Part shown: positions 24,601 to 35,554 of the stretch, one piece after another
Position numbering within the stretch: position 1 is the stretch's first letter
Layout: each line of letters starts with the position of its first letter
From: Blasia pusilla
Taxonomy: Eukaryota > Marchantiophyta > Marchantiopsida > Blasiales
DNA: 64,000 bases
NCBI GenBank assembly: GCA_050084515.1
Contig: CM114273.1
Coordinates: forward strand, 34,286,001 to 34,350,000
Direction of reading: 5' to 3'
Notes under the pieces: model-generated
Told to the model about the DNA's origin: nothing
Seen by the model: only the letters and a program-made list of their open reading frames with translations
The model's database searches: none
Program-made: the position numbers and the translations under genes

Positions 24601-25708
24601 ATATTTTCGATAATCTCGAATGTTTGTATTAGTGAACACTGTGGAAAGGATGACATTGACATAGCCGAAGGGGCTTTGAGGAGAAGATCACATGAGAGCT
24701 TCCAATAGTTACTTGAACAAGTAGCTCGACTAGCGTCACTAGCTTCTCTTGCAACAGCCCACTCTTAGATGCGGGAACTTGCGGTTCTGTAATTCCAGAT
24801 TGCAAACCTGTTTCGTTTCCTTACATGGATGCTCCGTTTTCTCTAAGAAGTGGGGCCATATTGAGATTCATGTCTGGTCATACTCCTACTTAGGAGACAT
24901 AGTCGGAACTATACTCTTGACTCCCGAGGAATAGAGGGACATGGTAGGTGAAACTCTGGCTAACTCCAAAAGACTCCTACTTGTAGTTAAAGAGACAAGA
25001 ACCCCAGATGACAAGACTAATGGTCTTGCCATCTGCGTAAGTCCCTCCGCACTAACTTTTAGCTCTCGTTCATATTCGGATTCAAGTGGAGAGAGCATTT
25101 CACTTCTCATATTCGAAACTCGGGTGCCATGAAATTTTCTCCGAACTTAGCATCCAAATTTCAATAATTCCCTCACCGAGATCTCGATAGTTCCTAAGTC
25201 GATAAAAATGTGGAGGCGGAAAAGAATTAGGTGCCTAACTGGAGATAGTGCCCTGGAACTGGATCGAAAGTGCCCAAATTTGGATAACCACATTTCCATA
25301 TTCCAAATTTGGAATAACTCGAAATCGAGCATTTCGAGCTAAGCGTTGACCAGATTCGAAGTTCGGCCGAAGTTCCGTCCGAATGAGGAATCACCGAAAT
25401 TTTGAGAATTCCAAGGACAGCTAAATTTCGATAGTTTCTAGTGGGCCAGGCATATAGGGAGTGACCACGGATTATTTCATCGTCATGTTTCAAGTCTCGA
25501 TCATCTCCGCGACTCTCGGAAGAGCCCAAGAGCTCGTCGTCACGGTGCAGTCACAAAGAAGGCAGTCAAGGACCGCTTTCCCTGATGCGCACAAGTCTTG
25601 TGAAGTTCTCCTTGCCGTGCAGATTCTTGAGTATTGATCCCAGCTAGAGAAAATGTTCTTGCTCCAAGGGGTGCGAGATTCAGAACCCTTGCTGTTCCAT
25701 CATACCCA

Positions 25709-25749
25709 TTCTATACAATTCTATTCAGAATGTATAGAATTGTATAGAA
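25709..25749. repeat. Perfect 16-bp inverted repeat
   Basis: Arms TTCTATACAATTCTAT (25709-25724) and ATAGAATTGTATAGAA (25734-25749) are exact reverse complements, with a 9-base loop. Confidence 0.85.
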
Positions 25750-27077
25750 TTTTGATTTCTCCTAAATGAAAAGGTCAGAGCTTCCGTTGGAGAAAGTTGT
25801 TGCGTAAGAGTTCTGGAGTGCCATCGCATGCTCAATCCGAAATAACGTCGTACAGTGACCCAAATTACACAGTGGCTACACCAATTCCACAATGGATAAT
25901 GAAGACCCGTGCAAGGCTGAGAATGCGTTTAGATTGCTCCCGGTGCGCTATTGGGACCAGATTCTAGGAAAAAGAGTAGAAATGCACAAGGAAAGCACTG
26001 GATTCTTCGACACTAATATTAGTACTTCACTGACCAGGACCCATAAGAGTGAATCTCCGACGCTAAGCCCATACAAAATCAGCCGTTGTGAAGAGCCAAA
26101 GGTTAACCACCTTTGCAGTCCCAGATCCTTTAGAAAGTATTTAGGATCGATTAAAATGGATGTCTCAACAAATTTAATGCCTTATTCTCGCATGGAACTC
26201 ACCGCACTGCAAACTAGACTGTGTTAAAAACATAACTTTTTCTTCCACAGAATTATCGCTCAAACCCTCCTTTTCCTATGATAATTTACGTCGACAAATA
26301 GATCACTTTTGAGCTGAATACGACCTCCACCCGCATCTGCCATCACCTACAGAGGGTGAAAAGTGTCTACTCTTACTTTGTGGTCGGATCTTCAAACTCT
26401 CAGGCTCGTATTTGACGAATCGTATGTGCAGATGAGGCCGTCAAAGGGACACCTCCCACATCTGCGATTGGCTGCATCTGTAGTAAGGTGAACACTGAGA
26501 CAAAACTGGATCTCACTCCCTACGTATATTGAATGCAGGCAAGAAACGGCATTGGACACAATCTAATCCGGACACTAGTGAAATCTCGAAATCTCACCCT
26601 CCGGTTTTGCACCGCCGATTTGGCGTTTTAGTTTCCGTCGATATGAGGTTCTGGTTTTCGTTTGCTCTCCTCCGGCTTTAGCTGCCTTACCCCAAAGTTA
26701 CTCTGCCTTCCAAAAGTTACTTTTTTATTAAAACTCAAACTTCACAAGTCGAATTTCGGCGCCGAAATTTCGATAAACCCGAAAGTGCGAAGGCCGAAAT
26801 CTCGGGTTTAAATAGTCGAAAATAAACTTCCGGTGCCCAAGATCTCAGTAAAAAAATTTCTTCGAACGAATACTGCATTAGGTTATCAAGAGCGCCGAAA
26901 TTTAGATAGATCTTAAATTCCGAATCCTAATCCCGAATTCTCGCCACCCAAAAATTCGAAAATAAATGCGGAGTTTTCATGGAAACAAGTGAAAGGCGGA
27001 CAACTCAAATAGCCAAAGGAACTTTGAGAGGAAATCATATTGAGAGTCACAACCGGACCCATGCAATCTTCTCATGG

Positions 27078-27291
27078 TTTTTAAAAAAAAAAAATCATAT
27101 ATTCAAAATGGTATTTATTTAAAATAATAAGTTATTCAATATGATTCGAAATGAATCAAAATAAAAAAAAAATCTACTCTCTCACATTTCTTAGGGCCTC
27201 ACCAGGTTATCCTCAACCTATTAAGCCTGTCCTTCACTACTCAAGAAGGCGCTCTACTAGATCTCACTGATCTATCTTAAAAGATGTGACA
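27078..27291 (-). repeat. Truncated 3' LTR of element 1
   Basis: On the minus strand it begins TGTCACATCTTTTAAGATAG at 27291, parallel to the 5' LTR start at 36112 (TGTCATATTTTTAAAATAA). It follows the 5' LTR through the tgagtagtgaaggacaggc and gaataacttattattttaa blocks, then breaks into a poly-T run near 27085. Roughly the last 340 bp of the LTR are missing. Confidence 0.75.
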
Positions 27292-27607
27292 ATTGTCGTG
27301 CGCATACACATCGCTATGCAACGTACATAATTGTCACCGAACACACACACAAACACGCTCGATCCCATGCTAACTCATGGCATCCAAACCTAGAGGCAAG
27401 AAGAACCAAAATATCTCCAATCGCCCCCATAGTGGGTGGTTAGATCCCTCTAACTCCACATAGCCATCTATCTCTACCTACCACAATATACATCTCTAGG
27501 ACGCTAAGAGCAGAAAGGCCGGGTGCTCATGTGGCTCCATCGTTAGTCGCCTTCCTATCATCCATGTCACAGAAAAAGTCGAAATCGAAACCTGCCTAGT
27601 ATCTCCT
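27292..27607 (-). other. 3' noncoding region of element 1
   Basis: Between the PHD stop codon and the 3' LTR. It is shared with element 2 (56321-56636), including the strings ggcgac.aacgatgg, cctttctgctcttagcgtcctagagatgta and tgtgtatgcgcacgacaa. Confidence 0.6.
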
Positions 27608-27748
27608 CTATGTACATTTGGGACACATCCATCGTCCCCGAGGAACCTTAGTGAGAGGTGGCGTCTGACATGCCATATGCCAACCTCTCGAACATCAATC
27701 ACAGACTAGCATCATGGCCGTACCACGAGCAGAACCACACAACATACA
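27608..27748 (-). pseudogene. PHD zinc finger at the end of the integrase, element 1
   Basis: Minus-strand reading from 27748: GCMLCGS, then LVCD-stop-CSRGWHMAC, then WMCPKC and the TAG stop at 27608-27610. This is the C4-H-C3 zinc-ligand order of a PHD finger (C..C, C..C, H..C, C..C), with the conserved tryptophan two residues before the sixth cysteine. All eight ligands are present in this copy. One in-frame TGA stands where element 2 has GGA (glycine). PHD fingers commonly bind histone H3 tails; that function here is inference. It replaces the chromodomain that many gypsy integrases carry at this position. Confidence 0.8.
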
Positions 27749-27899
27749 ACCCAAGCCTGTAGGAACTATGACGAGCTCGGATCTACTATACCATCAATGT
27801 TATGAAGATGACATGACACACAATTACACACATGGTCCTTCCATACCATACCATCGCGTCCCTCCAACAAGAGGATACCATATGCCAAAACGTCACACA

Positions 27900-29112
27900 C
27901 TCTCAGGATAGTGCGCCCTGCAATCACATCCAACGTCGTCGGTGTTGTCTGCTGTAAGTAAACATAATCTCCTTGATGAAACCTCTGGAGAGTTGGTCGA
28001 TAACCACCACCCTAAATAGTCACATATCTCAACCTATCCCGATGTTGCGCAATCGTCAAGTTCTTGAACGCAATGGGCATCACTCTTTGAAGCAACTGAG
28101 CCCTCTCGAGAACATACTCGCATCCATACATCTGGGTCATCAAGGTCCAGCACCTCACCACCATCTCGATAAATAGACGTAGGTAAGTCTGGTTCTCAGC
28201 CATAAAGTAGCAAGTACGGTGAAAAAGACGCTAAGGATGCCTGCTTGGTGAATTTGTTCCTCATCGCCAACAAGGGCATATGGAGGTCCCAATCTCCTAG
28301 GTGACCTCTCTACAAGCCATACTTGCGTAAACCCCTCTTTACCGTCTGCACAACTCTCTCCGCTAATCCATCAACCTTGGAATGATCTCGCGAAGTCGTG
28401 CGGTGGTCAATCAGCATTTGATCTGGAACTCACCGCGAAACTCGGTACCATGGTCTGTCAACACCTCAGCCGGTGCGCCATAATGACTTAGCACACTATC
28501 GAGGAAGGCATAAGCTACTCCCTCACTCGCTTTGTCAAGAAATGCAACCAACTCGATCCACTTCGAGAAGTGCTCGAGCATCACCAACACATAACAACTA
28601 TGACGATCCGTCAAAGGCAAAGGTCTTGCAAAATCCAAACTCCATCTATACCCTAAGCCCATGATCGATAATGGATGCAACTATGGAGTCGGAGCATTGA
28701 ACAATGATCAGACCCAATCACACACCATGCACCTAGCAACAAACTATTGAACGTCAATCTGCATGCCTTGCCACCAATATTGAATGTGGAGCGAGTTGTA
28801 CGTCCGCTTCACCCCAAAGTGACCCAATTCCTTGTGGGCATGCTCCACTAGTCATACTCTCTCCAAAGGATGCGGCACTACACGTACTCTATCATCCTCC
28901 CAAACCCTCAAAACATGTGTCCCCTCCCAACGGAACTTTCTGGCCCGTTGTAGGATTTGATCCCGCTCTGTAGCACCCACGGTGCTCCCAACGCTACCAC
29001 TACAAAGGTACCCCAAGACTACTCCATCATGAATATCTTGGCCATCTGTGGTCTCCTCACTGGCCTCGGGATCCAAGGACTCTCCACTAGACCTCGTCAT
29101 CAAAGTCTCCAC
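27900..29112 (-). pseudogene. Integrase region of element 1
   Basis: Minus strand. The zinc-binding part is at about 28700-28870 (the mirror of HEELGHFGVKRT.SLL and C.VCDR in element 2). The catalytic core begins near 28680 with SIMGLGYRWSLDFARPLPL, contains the first Asp (LDF), then KWIELVAFLDKASEG and AEVLTDHGTEFRGEF with the second Asp. Further on, the DGLAERVVQ glutamate segment is present around 28350. Frames are broken by stops and shifts, including a stop directly before LHPLSIMG that element 2 shares. The C-terminal part leads into the PHD finger. Role in an intact element: joins the cDNA to the host chromosome. Confidence 0.8.
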
Positions 29113-29129
29113 ACTCTAGCTCTCCATAA

Positions 29130-30480
29130 CCAACATGCCTAAATAGGCTGACGTGTGCCATCCTAGCACTGACTCTTCATCACTCTCTCCATGCCATAGA
29201 ACTCCAGTCATATCTCGCTGACTCAAGCATGGGTTACAACTCAACCCATCTGCATCTTGGTTGAGCGTCCCAGGTCTATGTACCACCTGAAAATTATACT
29301 CCTATAACAACAGAGTCCATCTCGCAAGCTTCCCTATAAGCTTGTTGAACTCCATCAACCACTTCAGTTGTTGATGATCAATGATGATGGTAAAGGGGTT
29401 TCCGAATAAGTAACACATGAAATGCGTGAGAACCCACAATGCATCCAAGCACTCACCCTCATACAAGTTGTACTTTGCCTCTACAGCGTTGTTTGAGCGG
29501 CTAGCATAAGCCACTACAAACTCTCTACCCTCATCATTATGCTGGATGAGCACCGTTCCAAGCCCCAACATGCTCCAATCTGTGTGCAACTGGAAAGGAC
29601 GCCCCCTGATCGGTCTCCTCAAGATGGGCGTTGACGTCAACCTGCCCTTGAGCAATTGAAATGCTCGCTCTTGCTCATCCCCCCAATGCCATTTGTGATC
29701 CATCTTGGTCGGCAAGGTCAACGGCTTCACAATCGAACTAAATCCCTTGACGTACCGCCGAGAGAAGTTTGCCAATCCCATGAATGCGCTAACACGGCTC
29801 ACATCTGTAGGGCGTGGAATGCATGAGATAGCCTCTACCTTCGTCAACTAAACTCCAAGGTCCCTTGGGTATATTGTATGACCTAAGTACTCAATGTGGT
29901 CGTAGAAGAACTTGCACTTGCCTGGATGTAGCTTCAACCCATATAATTGCAATCGTCGAAACAACTCCTCTAGATGTCGCCCATGCTCCTCAACCCTGAC
30001 GCTAAAGACTACGATGTCATCAATCTAACACCTAGCAGAATCCAGACCAGCCAAGATCCTATCCATGACTCTCTGAAACTTAGTCGGGGTGTTCTTTAAC
30101 CCAAATGGTAAGAACTGCCATTGTTACAAACAATCCTTCCCATGAGGATCGATGTCCCAAAATGTTTTCTTATGCTTGTCCTCCAATCTGATAGGCAGCT
30201 GATGGTATCCGGCTGGCAAATCCAATGAACTGAAGATCTTTGCGTGACCAATCGCATCAAAGATCTCCTTAAGGATGGGCATGGCATACCTATCGGACTT
30301 TGTCTGCCGATTGATAGGTTGGTAATCCCCACACATCCGCCTATCCGTCTAGGTGCCATGGACATCCTTCTTGGTGGGCATGACAGTGTCAGATGCATAC
30401 TCCCCATGCAACATCTCCACTAGTCCTGCTCCAACCAAGTCTTGGCTCCTACTCTGAATCCCTCTCCATATCACTATACC
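29130..30480 (-). pseudogene. Reverse transcriptase and RNase H of element 1
   Basis: Minus strand. RT segments: CGDYQPINRQTKSDRYAMP and FSSLDLPAGYHQLPIRLED near 30160-30340, holding the first catalytic Asp (SLDL). The catalytic YIDD at about 30010-30030 reads C-stop-IDD, because TAT is TAG. The thumb/connection continues with RVSAFMGLANFSRRYVKGFSS (29750-29800). RNase H, about 29302-29600, shows PFQLHTDWSMLG, YASRSNNAVEAKYNLYEGE and IIDHQQLKWL, so its three acidic positions (Asp, Glu, Asp) are present. It ends GKLARWTLLL. Gypsy-type in order and sequence. Confidence 0.85.
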
Positions 30481-30724
30481 TGTAGGGTCGTCATAAGATC
30501 GGCGTATCACTCGACAACTCAATGCGGATCCCCGATCCCTTCAGCGTACCCAAATCCTCCATGCTAAACGCAAAGCACCTCCTTTAGCTCCTGAGGAACT
30601 GATGTATTGGGCGCCGCTCTCCTCATGTCAACTTAGGGCCCATATTTGGCTCCCAAGTCTCCATCGTGACTACGGTAGGACTCTCCGGCACGGATATTGG
30701 TGGTTGCTATCGTGCAAACCCGTC

Positions 30725-31290
30725 TCAAACAACTCTCGCATACGCCCTCCTTAACACCGCATGGGGCACCAAGTTGGTCCACCATAGACGCGGGCGATGG
30801 GCTCTAGAACCTACACTCGCTGTATCCAAGAACACTGTTGGGCCGATCCAGGCACGCACCTGGTGAGCACTCGTCACCACCCATGATCTGAAGTCTCCTA
30901 AGATCGGCACATTCTCCAGAATGTAGGCTAGAGAACAAGAGTGATGCTCCTACAAGTGTCGTAAGATCCTCAACATCTCCCAGAACAACCTAGACCGAGT
31001 GTCAGCCAACCCGCTGCCTTGTCCTGCACTCGATTGGCCTTGACATGGCCAACCGGCAATGACCAAATCAATGGTGCCTAACCGCTCTAAGTCCTACGCC
31101 CCCAGCAATGAAATATCCCTCGGTAGGGGACTCTGGTACCCCTGTACCACGGACGCAGATAATAAGTCGGGAAAACGTAGGCGTAACTGCGCCATAGCAG
31201 CTAACCCGGTGCTAATCCCTCCAAAGAGATCTAGCACTCAAATACCCTCCTCCGGGATATGGGTGTGGTATCCAAGGGTGTCATCGTAGC
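30725..31290 (-). pseudogene. Cytosine-5 DNA methyltransferase of element 1 (truncated)
   Basis: Minus strand, one frame throughout. Motif I is VLDLFGGISTGLAA (about 31200-31237), directly preceded by an in-frame TGA (31238-31240). PRDISLLGA follows, then motif IV IAGWPCQGQSSAGQGSG with the catalytic PCQ cysteine (about 31040-31060), WEMLRILRHL, and motif VI AYILENVPILGD (about 30905-30930). After that come VFLDTASVGSRAHRPRLWWT, a motif VIII form similar to the AHR.R..W of DNMT3-type enzymes, and RRAYARV. About 90 bp after motif I (AG.RVQRYLYM in element 2) and about 620 bp after RRAYARV (target-recognition region, motifs IX and X) are deleted relative to element 2. Stops at 31094-31096 and 30950-30952 are TAG where element 2 has CAG. 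Confidence 0.88.
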
Positions 31291-32380
31291 ACTCCTTGCT
31301 ACCTCGGGTTCCTCAGACCCGTCACGCTCCGGTGAAAACGCCTTGCTCCACGCGGTCTGCACGTGCTTATCTGCCAATCGTTGAAGCTCCTCAGTCGAGC
31401 CCCACAACGGCACCTCTTCTCCACGGAATGATGCGGCTACCATAACACTCATCTCCATAGAAATGTCAGAAGCGGGAGTATCCTCTGCATGAACATGTCC
31501 CAAAATCAAATCACTAGGCCAAGTGATGGCACTACTAAATCCTACGAAGGTCGCCATCTCTCCTGGCCGTTGCTCGATCAATGCACCTGTGAATCGAACG
31601 GGTAATGAGCTAAGATGCCCATCACCTAAGTACCATCCTGGTTTGTAGGACGCTGATTCCTCCCAATAATCCAAGGAGAACCCCATTGGGTATAACACTG
31701 CTCCACCAACCAAGACGTCGTAGGACTCTGCATTAGTCATTATTGCCTTGGCTCGTACCACAGACTCATCTGTAGGATGTCCCGGCGAATCCTCACCACG
31801 ACCTTTTTTCAGATGATATACTGTGTGGTACTCGCTCCATCCAAGGATGTCTGTATCCGGAATGGACAACGCTCCACATTGGCTCTCGTCAAGCCCAATC
31901 CTCTAAATGACGCTTTCCCCAACATCAGGGGTTGTGCTCCTAAATCCAAGAAGAGGCGCTGCGGACTAAAAGCTCTACCTCCGGGACTCACCAACTGGAA
32001 GACCGCTCCTTGGTTATCCAACAACACAACACCAGAAGAAGCCATGGCACGCTCTATCGCGGGTCTAGCGGGTGTCTCTGCCATCCTAGCAGCTACAACT
32101 TGCCATAAATCTAACGTGGATGGCCCAGGCATCCGCTCCAAGGGCAAGTCCATCACCTCCTCTGCAATCACCTCTAAACGTGATGCAGGAACTCCAACTC
32201 CGCGCTCACATAGTGAAGCGGCCAGCCGAAAAGCCTCGGCGGGCGTACCCCCAACGTCATAACATCGGAAGCAGCAAATAAAGGAGTGTGGTACACAACG
32301 GTGGCCGCCCCCAACAACGTGCTCGACACATATCCCTCCTGAGCATCAACAATATGAGTCGTCGTACTCACTTCTCCCTC
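31231..32380 (-). pseudogene. Aspartic protease region of element 1
   Basis: Minus strand. The upstream part (about 31809-32340) contains SLCERGVGVPASRLEVI, LLDNQGAVFQLVSPGG, then LFLDLGAQPLMLGKASFRGLGL. The last is the retroviral-type protease active-site segment, with LDLGA where element 2 has LDSGA. The downstream part (31231-31869) contains ESYDVLVGGAVLYPMGFSLDYW, the second conserved protease segment, and a linker (EDTPASDISMEMSVMVAASF) into the methyltransferase. The usual D-S/T-G triad is altered here (Ser to Leu), one more sign of inactivity. Confidence 0.7.
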
Positions 32381-32599
32381 CGTGCCTCCACACTAACAAC
32401 ATCACCAACTCTCCAGGAACTCTGATCAAGACCCATTGATGGGGTCCTCATCGCCTCGGACAAAGTGAAAGACTGAGGAAGCCTAGTCTGTTTCTTGGTT
32501 TCCCCTCGCTGTGGATCCAACTCTGCGGTTGCTGCGGGGTTGCTCCACGGGCAATCCCACATCCAACTAGGATCCTCTAGATCTCGGCTTCTCCATATG

Positions 32600-34030
32600 A
32601 TGTCGATGCCACGGATCTCCATCGGGTAACCTCAATGCCATAATGGCACATCCAACTAGGATCCTAGCCTCACGCCCGACATCTCCTCGGCGTTCTCCAG
32701 GTATAGGATGTGTCGGGCAACTCCATGCCACTAGGTAGGACCGGCTACTCGCTCTAGTGCCCTCTCGAGGCCCTCGGTCCGGATATCAGGATGGCGAAAC
32801 ACCTGGTGTGTGTATGACCATACCTCGGCAATAGTCACAACGATAACCTCTTGGTGTAGCACCATCTCCTCGAACTCCATGGTGCACACTGCATGACCCG
32901 ACGACTGCAATCGACCTCGACCACATGACCAACAAGTAATCGCAGTCACAGTGTATCCTCCCTGAACTAATGGTGCCACTGTCGACCTATCTCGGAGTTC
33001 ACATTGCTGCACAGGTAGTGCAGGCAATCGTGACTGCTCTCGTTCAGAATCCATGGTGGCTACGCTCTCCTCCACCATGTTGCGCTCAATGTTCTCGGCT
33101 GTCCTAAAAACATCTCTCAACGTAGCGGAGGTGTTCATAGGAAGCACTCCCTCCCGCACCCGTGTCCGTAGGGTCCGTCCAACATTGCGTACCATGACTG
33201 GATAGCCTGAGCCTCTATCACCCCCTTAGTGACATTGATCAACCGGTGCAAGCGAGTGTAAGCCTCACGCAAAACTCTCACCTAGACGCCTCTGGAAGTC
33301 GTGGATGCTACGCAACTTCTCCGTCCCTATCCCCGGTAGCACGCCCTCAACTCAGCAAAGAACTCAACCATAGGTTTGAACCTGGGACGAATCCGACTAG
33401 ACGGTGCAACTGCTCCCGTGCGAGTGACTCCTCTTAAAACGTCACTAGTGGAAGAGGAAGTAGCCTCTCCTAACTCCTCCTCTTCATCTGGGAACAGCTC
33501 CGTCCATGACATATAATGTGGGTCATAGTAGAGCCTCCACGCCTCAATCTCACATGCATATCTCTGGAAGAACTCATGGTAATCGTCCATGGGCGCCCCC
33601 TCTAAATGCTGGAGCATACCGTTCCATGGTGTAAACGGGTTGAACTCTCTAGAGTTCCTGGCCCGCTAGGAGTCGCACAAACTCCTTAACTCTGCTATGA
33701 AATCATGCAACTCAATCGTGCCTACTGCACCTGAAAACTTACGCGATCCTCTACCCCGGTTGTCCATCTCGTATGCCCAACTAGTAAGACCACTCACAAT
33801 GTGTGGCAATGTGCTCACAAACTCCTCTATATGCTCCCCCTCGTGTGAAGACGACATAGAAGGAGATCGAGGAGACCCTCGAAACCTCTCATGTGGAGAC
33901 CCTTAAAACCTCGCACCACTCCGGGTAAACCCTCCAGAGCTACTCTCAGGTCCACTGCCTCGCCTCTCAAAATCCTGAAAGGACACCGTGATGGCCTTGA
34001 TGCCCCTCTCACACGATCACTCTCAACCTC
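32600..34030 (-). pseudogene. gag-like region of element 1
   Basis: Minus strand. A low-complexity N-terminus (about 33830-34012) leads to FVSTLPHIVSGLTSWAYEMD, VGTIELHDFIAELRSLCDS, NGMLQHLEGAPMDDYHEFFQ and YACEIEAWRLYYD, then an acidic linker (FPDEEEELGEATSSSTSD) and VEFFAELRACYRG. This is the helical gag pattern. Downstream are LRDVFRTAENIERNMVEES and a decayed zinc-knuckle followed by GLERALERVAGPT. Broken by several stops, for example the TAG after AELRSLCDS. Gag packages the element RNA; identity rests on position and on close match to element 2. Confidence 0.7.
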
Positions 34031-35554
34031 GCGAGTAATCCCTCAATCACTCATCCCAAACATATAGCACTCGATCTTCACTTTCCCTTCTTGAGACGTG
34101 TAACGTGAAGCAACAAGCGGCATGATGTGGCAAATTGACCAGGCTATCATCTCATCAACAACCCATCCTCAACTCCGGACATCCCACACACGTCTATATC
34201 CCCTAAATCACATACATAAATGATGCTCTCAGCATCCACACAACCCAATATCCCCAAATAAACTACCAAAATCCTAGAATCCCTCATGCGTGCAGGGTAA
34301 AGGACCAGAATGGGTAACCTGACACATATCGATGTCGCTCCTCAACAACTCGAAATCTCAACCCAAACTCGGTTGTGGAGACAACTCCTCCAATCAGCAA
34401 GTCATACTCCTCCCGTACTGACGCTATTGAAAATTCCTCAATATAGAGTGCGATTCCAGGGTGCGGCACGGTGCAGCGTTGCAGCGGCACAGAACGGCTA
34501 CAAACGGCACGGCCCTCGATGGTGGGATGCGGCACTCAACGGCATACCCTCCTTAATCAACAATAAACCCACAATCTGTTCCACAATGATGGTATGATTC
34601 CGCGATCGAGACGGTGCGGTACGGCCACGAGCGGCACGGTGCGGCAAACGACGGCGCATTGCGACTACAAGCGTCACGGCACGCTACTCGACCGTTGTCG
34701 AGCGGCTACCAATCACAACATAGTAGCATGAAATCAAAAACTCAAACACCATAACCGGAGATCATCTACCATCACTGGTTGACGATGAAACTTCGATGAT
34801 GGTGGCGGCCAAAATAAAGTACATGGTGGCGACGCAAGTCAGAGAATCAACGAACGTCGTGGAAGACCCTTCACTCCGTAATGGCAACCAAAGGATGGAC
34901 AACGGCCGAATGCGTCTCTCAGCAACACTGGGCAACAACAACGACCGACGGTGGACCGTTGACCGTGATGGTTGACCGTTGACGGTGAACGTTGACCATT
35001 GATGGTGAACGTTGACCATTGATCGGTGACGGTGACTATGACAGCGACGGCCGTTGCCAGCGTGGCGGCTGGTTTAGGGTTTGAACAATTTAACCCTAAG
35101 AATCGCCTAACAATGGCAGTTTTGCAAGATTGATCATAACTTTTTATTCACAACTCCAAATTGTACATCGTTTGTTGTACAATGTGCACTGCTTCACGAT
35201 CTATGACGGCATCAAAAAATATTTGGAATTGGATATTCCAGTAAAAATTGATAGGGATTGTCGTAAAGCCCAATGTCTTTATCTCCTACATAAAATTCGG
35301 CAGCGCTTCCGCGCTGATTACTCCCAACCAAAATGTAAAACCTGTAAAAATACAAGTCAGCAAGCTACATGGTGCTCCCGAGAGCATGAGCATGGAGCAA
35401 CCCGCCTCCATAATCAATCCCTATCAAAAATTGGGCACGCTTCCGCGCGCTAGTCTACCATACGAAAAATCGGCAAATGCAAAGAATAATCAAAGTAGTC
35501 CTTGCTCCGGTGAGCACTCCCATGAGCCGCTGAACGGGGAACACGGTCCCAACG
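34031..35554 (-). other. Leader of element 1 with low-complexity repeats
   Basis: Untranslated leader between the 5' LTR and gag, shared with element 2 (46243-47700). It holds a run of GTTGACC/GTTGACG-type units at 34951-35040 and GCGGCAC/ACGGCAC-type GC-rich units at about 34450-34700. The leader is long for a gypsy element. Frames here have no recognisable domain. Confidence 0.55.

Larger units (their letters stand above)
18490..27050. repeat. Degenerate complex repeat array with GAAATTTC subunits
   Basis: Blocks at about 18.49-19.29, 19.73-20.13, 20.69-21.15, 22.71-22.88, 24.11-24.62, 25.08-25.43 and 26.75-26.98 kb are made of short, highly diverged units of roughly 80-100 bp. Recurring words are cgaaatttcg, gatcgaaagttcggaggccg, tcgaaaagaaatcccga and ataaaccctgaact. 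Between them lie recurring spacers: agagagcatttccgtc; ggaaaggatgacattcag; cttctcttgcaacag; gggccgtacgtgattgacaact. Longer spacer pairs define higher-order duplications: 19393~23822, 20275-20590~24754-25050, 21360-21440~25450-25525 and 21653-21760~25809-25910 (spacing about 4.1-4.5 kb), and 23260-23450~26393-26566 (about 3.1 kb). Short frames inside overlap on both strands and look non-coding. The array ends where element 1 begins. Confidence 0.75.

Noticed and set aside
31777-32262. Plus-strand 161-codon frame in element 1
   Set aside because: Antisense to the protease frame of element 1.
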